Source: Myxococcales bacterium (GTDB taxonomy: Bacteria > Myxococcota_A > Polyangia > Palsa-1104). Taken from it: a stretch of DNA of 64,000 nucleotides. Of the stretch, positions 33,436 through 42,074 are shown piece after piece. The stretch covers positions 89,338-153,337 of the forward strand of contig PNAM01000041.1 of NCBI GenBank assembly GCA_003170275.1, read 5' to 3'. Both the position numbers and the translations under genes were made by a program. Numbering within the stretch: the stretch's first letter is position 1; every line of letters begins with the position of its first letter. The notes below the pieces were generated by a model. It did no database searches, had not been told where the DNA came from, and was given only the letters and a program-made list of their open reading frames with translations.

Positions 33436-35865
33436 TCAGGGCCGCGGGCGGGCGGTCCATTCCTTGCCGTCGTTCTCGATTTTGATCTGCTGGAGATTTT
33501 TTCCGTTCGTATAAATGTACTTTATTTTTCCCGCGCGCCCGTTCACGGAGTAATCTTCGCCAGAACTTGTGATGGTCCGCTGATAGTATGGCGCGTCTGA
33601 ACCATTGCGATAGGCTCGAATGGCGACGAGTTGAGTCGCCTCCCATGAAAAGCGCACCAGATTGTCGGCGTTCCATTCCTCGGCGGATTCGGCGCGGCCC
33701 TGGGGATCGTACTGGACGGTGAAAGCGTGCACACCATCCCATAAAAACGGGTTGAAAAACGAGTTGCCGGCAATCACGGAAGTCACAGGGCCACCCTCGA
33801 CGACGGCAAGAACGAAGGGATCGATGTACGGATGATCGGGCAACACGACTTCCGGATGGCCATCGTCGTCGATCAAGCGGGCGTGTCCTTTATCGTCATG
33901 AGCGACGTGGACGGTGTACGGCTTCGAGGCGGCGGGCGCTGATTTTTTCAAGAGGACTTCGCGCAGAGCGCCCGAGGGATGATATTCGAAAAAGAAATTT
34001 CCCACGTCATTGCTGGACTGGACGGGGATGGACGCGACTGCGCCCGAATCGGCTGCTCCGGCCACGACGAGCGCTCGATACGTCTGTGCGCTTTTGTCGT
34101 CATCGAAGGTCGTGTGGATGGAATCGAGGTGCCCATTCACCCAGTTGAACGTCATGCGAACCTTGCCGGTGCTGACGCTTTCGATCGGGATTTGAAACGC
34201 GAGACTTTGAGAATCGTACAAGCCCTCGGTCTTACGCGCGGCGGACGGTTTTGGTTCCTTGAGGATGGTTAAGACGCGGCGCGCGCTCTCGCGTTGTTTT
34301 GGATCGACGCCGATGGCGTTCGAGTGCGCCACGAATTCGGTGAGGGTGATTTTCGCGCGCTCGGTGTCGCGCAGAACCGCGGCGACGACGCCTGCTTCAT
34401 ACAGAAAATCCGGATCATCGCCCGCAAGCTTGAGCGCGCCACGCAGCAGCTCATCCAGTTTCGAGTACTGGCCGTCCTTCAGCAGTGCGGCCATTTGCTG
34501 CTTGGCGCCATCCTTGAGTTTGTCGAGTTCATAGAGGACCTGGCGGCGAAGGTCGTAACCCTTTTCGCGCTCGGCAGGATTCGCGACGAGACGGTCATAC
34601 TGATCGAGCAGAGGGAGCGCTTCCGAGTTGCGCCCCTGGGCGGCAAGCAGCTTGGCGCGCATCAGTATGACCTCCGGCGCGCCGGGATTTTCGTGGTCGG
34701 CGTCGAGAATCGAATCTTGCGCTTTCTTGAAATCCTTGTCGGCGATGGCGCGGTCGGCGTAATTGAGCGCATTACCGAAACGAATGTCGGCGGGCAAGCC
34801 TTTCGGTAGAATTTTGCGGCGCGACGCATTGCTCAGCGCTTCCCCCTGCGAGGCGAGCAATTTCTCATCGCCCAGCAGTTTGCGGATTTCGCGATTCGAC
34901 GGATCGCGCACCAACGCGGCGGAAGCTTCGCGCAAGGCATGGTCGAAATCGCTGCGTTGTTCGAAGGCGCGAGCGCGGAGGGCGTGCGTGCGCGCGCTCT
35001 CTTCCAATGCCTCCTGGTCGAGAGCTTGCATCTCGGGAAACGACGACTCGTATCGCTCAAACTCCTGATATTTGCTGAGCAGCGTATCCCAATCGCCGAG
35101 CGCGGCGAGAGAGCGAAGAAGCTTCGGACGATCGGCGATGAACCTGATGCGGTCCGCTAAACGATCGTCGAGGGACTGCAACGAGGCATCGTTCGGGAAC
35201 GCCTGGCGCGCCAGTTCGCTGAAGCGGCGCGTGACAAGAACTTCGCTATACGGCCCGCCGTCTTCAAACCCGGCGAGGCCTGCCGAGATTCGGCGATCGA
35301 GTGAATCGCGAAACGATCTCGTCGCGGGCGAGGATGGAAACGACGCGACAAATCCTCGCATCGTGGCGAACTGTTCGTCGAGGTTCAGAAAGGCCCAATC
35401 TTTTCCGATGAAATCGCGTACGGATTCGTCGGGGGTGTTGCCGAACAGAACGACGACGAACGATTCGGGGGCGAGCGGATCGGCCTGCTTCGTTCTCTTG
35501 TTGCGAACCAAGGAGAGTCCGAGGCGGCCGGGCACTTCCTTGGCACTCAAGGGCGTTCGGATGTTGTAATTTTCTGGAAGAACGATGTCGCGGGGCGCGT
35601 GGGGACCGTTCAGGCTCACGAGACGGCCTGACCCGTCGTTGCGAATCACGCCGGCCTGGGCGAGGTCGATCCGGGTCAGCCTCCGAATGGCGTTCGGGTC
35701 TACGTCGTCTTTTTGCTCGGGGAGCAGGCGGATTCTCCGGCTCCCGTTGACTTGAAAATCCTCGACTGCTTCAAAGGCAATTTTGCCGTCTGCGGTGCGG
35801 GTGCCGACGACAACGCTCTGCGCGAGCGCCAACGGGATGAAGATGAGGAAAATCAAACGGCTCAT
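33436..35865 (-). CDS. Large secreted TPR protein with C-terminal beta domain
   Basis: An 809-residue exported protein with signal peptide MSRLIFLIFIPLALAQ. Residues 20-250 are of unknown fold. Residues about 260-520 hold tetratricopeptide-like helices (HALREASAALVRDPSNREIRKLLGDE, AQDSILDADHENPGAPEVILMRAKLLAAQGRNSEALPLLDQYD). Residues about 560-809 are strand-rich, with turns of the form YDPQGRAESAEEWN and a Gly/Asn-rich end. The stop codon is five bases before the pseudokinase start, and the ATG overlaps the stop of the preceding TPR gene, so it is tied to kinase signalling. A substrate or ligand is not visible. Confidence 0.8.
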   Translation of the reverse strand: MSRLIFLIFIPLALAQSVVVGTRTADGKIAFEAVEDFQVNGSRRIRLLPEQKDDVDPNAIRRLTRIDLAQAGVIRNDGSGRLVSLNGPHAPRDIVLPENYNIRTPLSAKEVPGRLGLSLVRNKRTKQADPLAPESFVVVLFGNTPDESVRDFIGKDWAFLNLDEQFATMRGFVASFPSSPATRSFRDSLDRRISAGLAGFEDGGPYSEVLVTRRFSELARQAFPNDASLQSLDDRLADRIRFIADRPKLLRSLAALGDWDTLLSKYQEFERYESSFPEMQALDQEALEESARTHALRARAFEQRSDFDHALREASAALVRDPSNREIRKLLGDEKLLASQGEALSNASRRKILPKGLPADIRFGNALNYADRAIADKDFKKAQDSILDADHENPGAPEVILMRAKLLAAQGRNSEALPLLDQYDRLVANPAEREKGYDLRRQVLYELDKLKDGAKQQMAALLKDGQYSKLDELLRGALKLAGDDPDFLYEAGVVAAVLRDTERAKITLTEFVAHSNAIGVDPKQRESARRVLTILKEPKPSAARKTEGLYDSQSLAFQIPIESVSTGKVRMTFNWVNGHLDSIHTTFDDDKSAQTYRALVVAGAADSGAVASIPVQSSNDVGNFFFEYHPSGALREVLLKKSAPAASKPYTVHVAHDDKGHARLIDDDGHPEVVLPDHPYIDPFVLAVVEGGPVTSVIAGNSFFNPFLWDGVHAFTVQYDPQGRAESAEEWNADNLVRFSWEATQLVAIRAYRNGSDAPYYQRTITSSGEDYSVNGRAGKIKYIYTNGKNLQQIKIENDGKEWTARPRP

Positions 35866-37757
35866 GGCTGCTTCTTCTTCGGCACGTTTTTCTTCCGTTC
35901 GATTTCCTGGTCGAGGGCTGCCACCTGCGCCGAGTTCATGGCGACCAGTTTGGCGCGCGTCGCGTTCAACTCCTCCATCTTGCCAAGTTCGAGGCAGAGC
36001 AGCGCGAAGTTGAGTTGTGAGGCCTCGTCGTTCGGATTGAGTTGCACGGCTTGCGTCTCGTAAGGATACGCTTCCTCGAATTTATTCTCGTTATAGAGCA
36101 GGACGCCGTAGCTGTTGTAAGCCCAGGAAAGCCTCGGCGGGATCGGAGGCTGGATCTTATCGAACCCGGTCTTGAAATTCAGCTTCGCGTTTTCCAGATC
36201 GTTCAATTTCCGGTACACATTGGCGAGCAGAAGATAGCCTTCGGCGTCCTGCTGGACCTTTTGCAGATAATCCGTAAGCAGCGCGACGGCGCGCGGCAGG
36301 CGATCTTTCAGTTCGTCGTAATTGGAATAGAGACCAGTTAAACGATAGACGGCATCCTTATCCGATGGCGCGAGTTTGACGGCTCGCTCGTAGAGATCGG
36401 CCGCTGCGACGGGCTTGTTGTGGCGCGCGGCAACGTCGGCGGCGATGCGGAGCAGCGCGGCATTCTCCGGATCGATCGCGAGAAGTTCGTTCGCGAGCAG
36501 ACCGGCCTGGTCCCAATTTTCCAACTTATATTCGACGCGCGCTCGCAAGGTTTTCGCTTGCGGGAGCAGCGCCGGACTCGTGACTCCGGCGACCGCTTGA
36601 TTGACGCACTTCAGATCGTCCGAGGAGAAGCACAGGCGGGCGAGTTTCATGCGCGCGGTGTCCGTGGCCTTCGAGGACTGTACCGCAGCCTCGTAATGGG
36701 CGCGTGCATCGGAGGGATCTTTCTGGTCCATTGAAATGTCGCCCATGCGTTCGTGGATGTCGGGCGAGTCGGGCTTGAGCTTCACCACCTCAGCGTATTC
36801 GGCGTAGGCTTCGCGCGTTCGCTTGCCGGTATAGAGCAGATTCGCGAGGCTCAGGTGCGCGGTCAGATTCGTGGGCGTCGCGATGATCGCCCAGCGGCAG
36901 TAGGCCTCGGCACCGGCGAGGTCGGCGCTGGCAGAGTAGGCTTCGACCACCATGCGGGTCGCCTCTTCGTCGCGCGACTCCTCAATGGATCCCGTGCGCA
37001 GAGCGCCCAGCGCCGCGCTCCATTTTTTCAGTTTCACGTCGCAGGACGCGAGCTTTTTCGCAAGCGGATAATCGTCGGGCGCGAGATCGAGCGCCAGCCG
37101 CAGAGGATCGATCGCGCGCTCGCAATTGCCGAGCGCCGCGTACGCCGTGCCGATGCCAGCCAGCGCCCGGCTGTCCTCCGGGACGTCGGGCCGGACCTTC
37201 TCCAACTGATCGATGGCCGCCTGCCACTTCTCTTCATGTAACAGGAGCAGCCCAACGCCGATGCGCGCGCCGGGATCGCCGGGTTGCTGCTGAAGAACGG
37301 CTTGATACGCCGTCATCGTGTCGGAGCCGCGGCCGAGGCGGACATAGAGATCGCCCAACGCGGTCCGCACCGATTGCTCATTCGGATTTACTTTCAGGAA
37401 ATCGTTGAGCGTCGAAGCGGCCGCGTCGCCATGGCCCGCGCGCTCTTGGGAACGCGCGACCAGAATCGCGGCTTCAGGATCGCCGGGCGCGGATTTCTGA
37501 TACGCCGTGAAGGCTTCCAGGGCCTTAGAAAACTGCTGCGATTCGAAATAACAGCGGCCCAACATCAGATTCGCGCGAGGATTTATCGCCGTCGAACGGT
37601 CGAGCAAGGGAATCGCAGCGCGGCAATCGCCGCTACGGTAAAGCGCTGCACCTCTCTGAAAAGAAGGGTCCTCCGTCTGCGCCCAGCAGGCGCCGGCGAG
37701 GCCGATCGTCAGGGTGAAGCTAAACCGCAAGCCGCTAGTATAGCGTCCCAGGAACAA
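35862..37757 (-). CDS. Secreted TPR-repeat protein
   Basis: About 631 residues with more than a dozen TPR-like helix pairs (FQRGAALYRSGDCRAAIPLLDRST, LGRCYFESQQFSKALEAFTAYQKSAP, LALDLAPDDYPLAKKLASCD, NNKPVAAADLYERAVKLAPSDKDAVYRL) from residue 30 almost to the end. A signal peptide (LRFSFTLTIGLAGACWAQ) is present. The start is TTG 37757 or the TTG at 37730, which begins nearer the signal peptide. Its stop overlaps the next start by four bases. First gene of the operon; the 70-bp gap to the divergent Gly-rich gene should hold the promoter. TPRs suggest it assembles protein partners in the periplasm. Confidence 0.83.
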   Translation of the reverse strand: MFLGRYTSGLRFSFTLTIGLAGACWAQTEDPSFQRGAALYRSGDCRAAIPLLDRSTAINPRANLMLGRCYFESQQFSKALEAFTAYQKSAPGDPEAAILVARSQERAGHGDAAASTLNDFLKVNPNEQSVRTALGDLYVRLGRGSDTMTAYQAVLQQQPGDPGARIGVGLLLLHEEKWQAAIDQLEKVRPDVPEDSRALAGIGTAYAALGNCERAIDPLRLALDLAPDDYPLAKKLASCDVKLKKWSAALGALRTGSIEESRDEEATRMVVEAYSASADLAGAEAYCRWAIIATPTNLTAHLSLANLLYTGKRTREAYAEYAEVVKLKPDSPDIHERMGDISMDQKDPSDARAHYEAAVQSSKATDTARMKLARLCFSSDDLKCVNQAVAGVTSPALLPQAKTLRARVEYKLENWDQAGLLANELLAIDPENAALLRIAADVAARHNKPVAAADLYERAVKLAPSDKDAVYRLTGLYSNYDELKDRLPRAVALLTDYLQKVQQDAEGYLLLANVYRKLNDLENAKLNFKTGFDKIQPPIPPRLSWAYNSYGVLLYNENKFEEAYPYETQAVQLNPNDEASQLNFALLCLELGKMEELNATRAKLVAMNSAQVAALDQEIERKKNVPKKKQP

Positions 37758-37828
37758 AATATGGATTAAAATAGCTTTCGGAACTAATATGGATGGCAGC
37801 GCATCGCTAATAGTGTAAGGAGGCGGTT

Positions 37829-38299
37829 ATGACAAAAAGATTCCTGACGATGGCTCTGGTTTTGGCTTCATTCGCCGCGGTGGCTCCTGCGGCAGTGGTT
37901 TACGGCGGCGTTGGTTATGGTGGAGTTCGCGGGGGTGTTTATGGAGGCCCACGTTACCGTCGTGGACCGCGGGTTTACGCGGCTCCCTATGCGGCTCCCT
38001 ATGTTGATCCGTACATCGCACCGGCTTATCCCGCATACGTCGATCCATATTATGGATATGGCTACGGCGACGGGGTCGGCTATGGCTACGCAGGCGGCTA
38101 TGGCGGCGGGTACTATCGCGGCGGCGGAGGCTATCGGGGTGGCGTAGGTTACGGCAGTGGCGGCTATCGCGGAGGCAATGCCTATCGCGGCGGCGGTGGT
38201 GGTTCCTATCGCGGAGGCGGTGGTGGTGGCGCATATCGCGGCGGCGGTGGTGGTGGCTCTCGGGGTGGTGGCGGATCCAGTCGCGGCGGACACCGGTAA
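37829..38299 (+). CDS. Secreted Gly/Tyr/Arg-rich low-complexity protein
   Basis: A 156-residue protein: signal peptide MTKRFLTMALVLASFAAVAPAA, a Tyr/Pro-rich section (APYAAPYVDPYIAPAYPAYVDPYYGYGYG), and a tail of YRGGGG- and RGGG-type repeats. AAGGAGG lies six bases upstream of ATG 37829. Such proteins are probably intrinsically disordered and adhesive, with surface or matrix roles in relatives. A clear terminator follows. Longer minus-strand frames over the same bases are shadows of the repeats. Confidence 0.8.
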   Translation: MTKRFLTMALVLASFAAVAPAAVVYGGVGYGGVRGGVYGGPRYRRGPRVYAAPYAAPYVDPYIAPAYPAYVDPYYGYGYGDGVGYGYAGGYGGGYYRGGGGYRGGVGYGSGGYRGGNAYRGGGGGSYRGGGGGGAYRGGGGGGSRGGGGSSRGGHR

Positions 38300-38329
38300 A
38301 TAACACTACATTACACGAGGAAAGAAGAT

Positions 38330-38361
38330 CCCGGCGGATGCACTGCGCTCCGCCGGGTTTT
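38330..38361 (+). terminator. Rho-independent terminator of the Gly-rich gene
   Basis: CCCGGCGGA and TCCGCCGGG form a 9-bp stem around a 10-base loop, followed by TTTT, starting 30 bp past the stop. Confidence 0.85.
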
Positions 38362-38376
38362 GTGTCTCTAGACTCC

Positions 38377-38490
38377 ATGAGCACCGATACCCGCATTCAC
38401 GTTCACGCCCTAGTCGACCAACTGGAGCCGGTTCAACTGACCGCGCTAGAGACTCTCCTGCAGTCGATGCTCGATCCGGGTGTATCCTAA
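38377..38490 (+). CDS. 37-residue truncated paralogue of the adjacent antitoxin
   Basis: ATG 38377 to TAA 38490 gives MSTDTRIHVHALVDQLEPVQ followed by LTALETLLQSMLDPGVS. It lines up with the N-terminal helix region of the next gene (HELIDQLGPSQIAAVVKLLEVML): VDQLEPVQL against IDQLGPSQI, and LETLLQSML against VKLLEVML. It looks like a duplicated antitoxin N-terminus that lost its C-terminal part. It ends six bases before the next start. Confidence 0.6.
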   Translation: MSTDTRIHVHALVDQLEPVQLTALETLLQSMLDPGVS

Positions 38491-38496
38491 ACTGCG

Positions 38497-38748
38497 ATGG
38501 CGACCAACTCCCTAGAAGCCAAACAGCAGGCTCACGAATTGATCGACCAGCTAGGCCCCTCTCAGATCGCCGCTGTCGTGAAACTGCTCGAAGTGATGCT
38601 TCACGACGACGATGACGAACTGACGGAGGAAGATCGCCGTGCGGTCGCCGCCTCACGTGAGTATTTCCGCGAGGGTGGTGAGGGCATTTCTTTCGAGCAA
38701 GTGGCCGCCGAATCTGGTTTCACCATGGATCAGATTCGTAAGCGATAA
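38497..38748 (+). CDS. Antitoxin-like protein of a RelE/ParE-type module
   Basis: An 83-residue protein: N-terminal helix with LIDQLGPSQIAAVVKLLEVML, a very acidic linker (DDDDELTEED), then VAASREYFREGGEGISFEQV and GFTMDQIRKR. I recall this family as antitoxins in Acidobacteriota and cyanobacteria, with a RelE/ParE toxin downstream. Here only decayed toxin sequence follows. The protein should bind DNA and a toxin; with no toxin left it could be a solitary regulator or a relic. Confidence 0.8.
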   Translation: MATNSLEAKQQAHELIDQLGPSQIAAVVKLLEVMLHDDDDELTEEDRRAVAASREYFREGGEGISFEQVAAESGFTMDQIRKR

Positions 38749-38754
38749 GGGCGA

Positions 38755-38929
38755 CGAAAAGTCCCGCTGAAGAAGATCCGCCTTCGGCCAAACATTCCGT
38801 CTGAAGTCCGCGCTGTCGACGAACCAAGCGCTTTGCTCCGCGTCGGCAACCATCGCGTCTTTTTTTGCCGAGACGGAAGTTACAGTCACCGTCCATCGCA
38901 TCCGGGATCGGAGGGACGCCGATAGGTGA
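38755..38929 (+). pseudogene. RelE/ParE-like toxin relic
   Basis: Downstream of the antitoxin, in a frame without a start codon, the translation reads KKIRLRPNIPSEVRAVDE, then LLRVGNHRVFF, the strands of a RelE/ParE fold (LRVGDYRVFF in intact relatives). The frame then breaks at the seven-T run 38860-38866, and in the next frame comes ETEVTVTVHRIRDRRDADR, the usual C-terminus (VxxIRHRRDAYR). The N-terminus and a central block are missing. A decayed toxin; the antitoxin is kept. Confidence 0.7.
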
Positions 38930-39029
38930 GATGTCAGGAGTCTCAGTGGACAGGTCAAACGAGCGCCAACCCAGCACCTTAGAGCCGTTTCAGAGTTTCT
39001 ATAGACCCACTCTATGTAGGGCAACAAAG
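38930..39029. other. Non-coding gap after the toxin relic
   Basis: A hundred bases before the inverted-repeat element. It contains ATGTAGGGCAACAAAGTAGGGCG-like sequence that begins the element; I see no frame and no promoter I would trust. Confidence 0.4.
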
Positions 39030-39130
39030 TAGGGCGGCCAATTCTGGCTGCAGCCTGCTTTCAGCAGGCTTGTCGCCCATCAACAAGAGCCGCTTCTAAA
39101 AGGCGGCTGCAGCCAAACTTGGCCGCCCTA
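39030..39130. repeat. 101-bp palindromic element with nested inverted repeats
   Basis: Both ends carry TAGGGCGGCCAA and its inverse TTGGCCGCCCTA; inside them TGGCTGCAGCC is matched by GGCTGCAGCCA; and two small hairpins (CCTGCT/AGCAGG at 39054-39068, GCCGC/GCGGC at 39089-39106) sit in the middle. The whole can fold as a cruciform or long RNA hairpin. No ORF. It resembles REP/MITE-like non-autonomous elements; no target duplication could be confirmed. Confidence 0.75.
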
Positions 39131-39206
39131 CCCAGACCACACATCTTAGGAAACCGCTAGCCGAGCCGAGACAGGGGCAATCGCGACGGTAACGGGCTTG
39201 GTATTT

Positions 39207-42074
39207 CTACGGCAATTGCGCCGCTTGCGCGCTGCCGTAATACAGGCCATTAAAAAGCAATTTATACGTACCGTGCGGCTGATCCCGGAAATTCACCTCC
39301 GGCCCCAGCAGCACAACTTTTCCTTCTCCCACCGTCGCCTCGGCGATTGCAGTTCCTCCGTCCAGATACTGCTGCCCCCAGGCCCATCCGCTCGAAAGCA
39401 CCTCGGGACCCGAGAACCAACCCACCGCGTTCGTTTTCTTGTCCGCGGTGGGCTCCATGCGGAACACCGGACTGTTGTCGAAGACCACGTCCACCTGCGA
39501 CGCCATGCCGTACGCCAGCGGATTCGTATTATCGATGTTCGTCTTGAGCAGCGAGCCCGGAATGTAGAACTTCTCGCCCGGCAGCGCGCGATCCTTGCCG
39601 TCCGGACCTTTTTCGGTGAGATAGCTCTTCACCGGGATTCCAAAAACCTCCGCGATGCTGGTGGAACTGCCGATGGTCACGATCGATCCGCCGGACTCGA
39701 CAAATTTCTTCAGTGCCGGCATCGTTTTTTCGTCGGAGATGCGGCCGAGCCGTTCTTTATACTCCTCAGGGACGCTCTCCGGGTTCACCGCGCCGCCGAA
39801 TCCACCTCCGCCCCCGCCTCCACGGCCAACCGCGCCGCCTCGGCGAATCGCGCCGTCGGCGAATACAATCACATCGAACTTGGCTTTCAGATCGCCCACG
39901 TCCAGCGTGCCCGGGTAAACGACCGTGAACGGAAATTCGTACTGTTCAAACAGCCAGCGCGTCCAGCCCGAGGGCATCGACCCGCCGTAGGAATCGTAGA
40001 GACCGATGCGAATCGGCTTCAACTTCATCGCGTCGCCCTTGGGCGCAGCCGCCACCGCATACGATGAGACGCCGATTTCCTTCGCGGCCTTTTGCAACAC
40101 CGGTAGCGCATTCGCCGAAGCCGGGACCCAGATGGTGCCCGTGCCCAGATCCTGACCATTGGCCGTCTCGGCTTTCTTCAGCCAATAAACATCGCAATTG
40201 GCGGCCAGCAGACGGTTGATCAGCACGAATGAATTATTGATCTTGTGGCTCACCAGATAGCCCGCCGGTTTCGAAGTCGAGCCGATCACCGACGCGGGCG
40301 GCGGACGCAACAGGCCGGTAACCTTGGTGAACGGTCCATCGAACCCTTCGTAAACTTTGTCGAACGTCACCCCCATCTGGATAGCGAGCGTCCAACCGGT
40401 GATGTCGTAAGGCCGGTTCGGCGGACCGCCGGGATACGCGAAATCGTTGGGGTGATCCTGCGGCTCGAACATGTCCATCACATGCGGCCGGAATGCCTGC
40501 GCCGCCTTGACCACGTACGATCCTGACGGATAATTCTTCCCGTCCACCGTGAACGCCGCGGTCGACCTCATCACGGTGATGCCGTTCTTGAGCAGCGCGT
40601 TCATAAAGTCGGTCGCATTGGCGAAATCAGCCTGATCGGACGGCAGAATGTAGCCGCGCGGATCGCGATATTTCGGATCGTGCAGAATCTTTTCGTAAAG
40701 CTCCGCCGGCAGCCCGCCGCGTCCTCGTCCGCCACCTCCGCCGCCGCCCGGGACCACGTCGCCGCCAGCGGCAACTTCCGGCGCAGCTCCCCGACCGCGA
40801 CCTCCGCGACCGCCTCCCGCTCCTACGGCCGGTGCCGCAGCAGCCGCTGCCGCCTCCAATGCCGCGATGCGCTTCGGAGTGATCGTCCACGTATCCTGAT
40901 TGCCCTTCTGAATCGAGTTCCGGCCCATCTGATAAATGTTGTATAACCACGTCTCGCGATACCGCGACGCGAGGTCGAGCATGGCGCGATTGTTCGACAT
41001 CTCATACTCGATCGACTGGCGATAGTGCCATTCCTGCGGCACGATCGGCATCGGCCAATCGCCCTTCGGCAATTGTTTATCGGCGACCAGCGGAATGCGC
41101 ATCGGTGTCGGGTCGCCAATAATCTCGGTCAAGATTCCGATCATGTTGTGGAAGTAAGTCACGGTGCGAAGACCGCCGTTCCACCACGTCGAGTAATTCG
41201 CGCCGGTGCGCATTGCCGATCCGCCTTTGCCCTCGGAAACCAGGCGGCTATGCATCGCAGTGCCGACCATTTCAATCCCCAGAGGGACCAGCGGATCGAA
41301 ATTATAGTTAAACGGATCGCGAAACGGAGGCATGAAAATCACCGCGCCCGCCGGTCCGGTCTGGTGATGGTTGTACATGATCTGCGGGAACCATTCGATG
41401 AACAACTGGCGGTTCATGTTGGTGGTTTCCTTCATGTTCGACATGTAGAAATCGCGATTGTCGTCATGGCCGACGTACTTCGCGTAGAGCCTCGGCAAGC
41501 CCGCCATGCTGCGCTTCAGAGGATCCTTTTCGCGCATGTACCACGTCGCGACGAGTTCCTGTCCGTCGGGATTCGCGAGCGTATAGAGCCCGATGACGTC
41601 GTTCAGAAGCCGCATCGTTTCCGGATCGTTGCGGCTGGCCATCTGATACACCATTTCCATTTCCTGCTGCGAGCCGACCGTCTCGGTGGCATGCAATCCG
41701 CCATCGATCCAGACGACGGCTTTGCCTTCGCGCGCCAGCGCGTGCGCCTGATCGTCGGTCAATCCCTCGGCATGCGCAAGCCTCGCCGAAATTTCCTTAT
41801 AGTGATCGAGCTTCTTCAGGTTCTCTGGCGACGTAATGACCATCATGTACTGCCGCCGGCCTTCTTCGGTCGGCCCGATATCGACCAGCCTGCAGCGGTC
41901 GCATTCCGACGCGATCTTGTGCCAGTATTTGTCGAGCTGTGTGTAGCTCGCGATCATGTAATCGTCAGCAATGTTGAAGCCCAGGAATTCCTTGGGCGTC
42001 GTGATTTTCGGCGCGGTCTGGGCCAGGCAAATGGAAGCGGCGAAGAGCAGGATAGAGAGGGATCGTATCTTCAT
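39207..42074 (-). CDS. Secreted M14-like zinc carboxypeptidase with Gly-rich insertions
   Basis: About 955 residues from ATG 42074 (signal peptide MKIRSLSILLFAASICLAQ); the frame extends upstream but without a signal. The zinc site of M14 peptidases is seen as WIDGGLHATETVG, His128-x-x-Glu131, with a third ligand in YNHHQTGP. The catalytic domain spans roughly 30-400, followed by two long Gly/Ala/Arg-rich insertions (GAGGGRGGRGRGA ... GGGGGGRGRGG, and RRGGAVGRGGGGGGGFGG) and a C-terminal Rossmann-like part (IRIGLYDSYGGSMPSGWTRWLFEQ ... IVTIGSSTS). A related but different M14 gene starts at 62925. Its likely role is trimming of peptides outside the cell. Confidence 0.85.
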   Translation of the reverse strand: MKIRSLSILLFAASICLAQTAPKITTPKEFLGFNIADDYMIASYTQLDKYWHKIASECDRCRLVDIGPTEEGRRQYMMVITSPENLKKLDHYKEISARLAHAEGLTDDQAHALAREGKAVVWIDGGLHATETVGSQQEMEMVYQMASRNDPETMRLLNDVIGLYTLANPDGQELVATWYMREKDPLKRSMAGLPRLYAKYVGHDDNRDFYMSNMKETTNMNRQLFIEWFPQIMYNHHQTGPAGAVIFMPPFRDPFNYNFDPLVPLGIEMVGTAMHSRLVSEGKGGSAMRTGANYSTWWNGGLRTVTYFHNMIGILTEIIGDPTPMRIPLVADKQLPKGDWPMPIVPQEWHYRQSIEYEMSNNRAMLDLASRYRETWLYNIYQMGRNSIQKGNQDTWTITPKRIAALEAAAAAAAPAVGAGGGRGGRGRGAAPEVAAGGDVVPGGGGGGGRGRGGLPAELYEKILHDPKYRDPRGYILPSDQADFANATDFMNALLKNGITVMRSTAAFTVDGKNYPSGSYVVKAAQAFRPHVMDMFEPQDHPNDFAYPGGPPNRPYDITGWTLAIQMGVTFDKVYEGFDGPFTKVTGLLRPPPASVIGSTSKPAGYLVSHKINNSFVLINRLLAANCDVYWLKKAETANGQDLGTGTIWVPASANALPVLQKAAKEIGVSSYAVAAAPKGDAMKLKPIRIGLYDSYGGSMPSGWTRWLFEQYEFPFTVVYPGTLDVGDLKAKFDVIVFADGAIRRGGAVGRGGGGGGGFGGAVNPESVPEEYKERLGRISDEKTMPALKKFVESGGSIVTIGSSTSIAEVFGIPVKSYLTEKGPDGKDRALPGEKFYIPGSLLKTNIDNTNPLAYGMASQVDVVFDNSPVFRMEPTADKKTNAVGWFSGPEVLSSGWAWGQQYLDGGTAIAEATVGEGKVVLLGPEVNFRDQPHGTYKLLFNGLYYGSAQAAQLP

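Noticed and set aside
37867..38396. Minus-strand frames opposite the Gly-rich gene
   Set aside because: His/Arg-rich mirror of the Gly repeats; the plus-strand frame has signal peptide, ribosome site and terminator.
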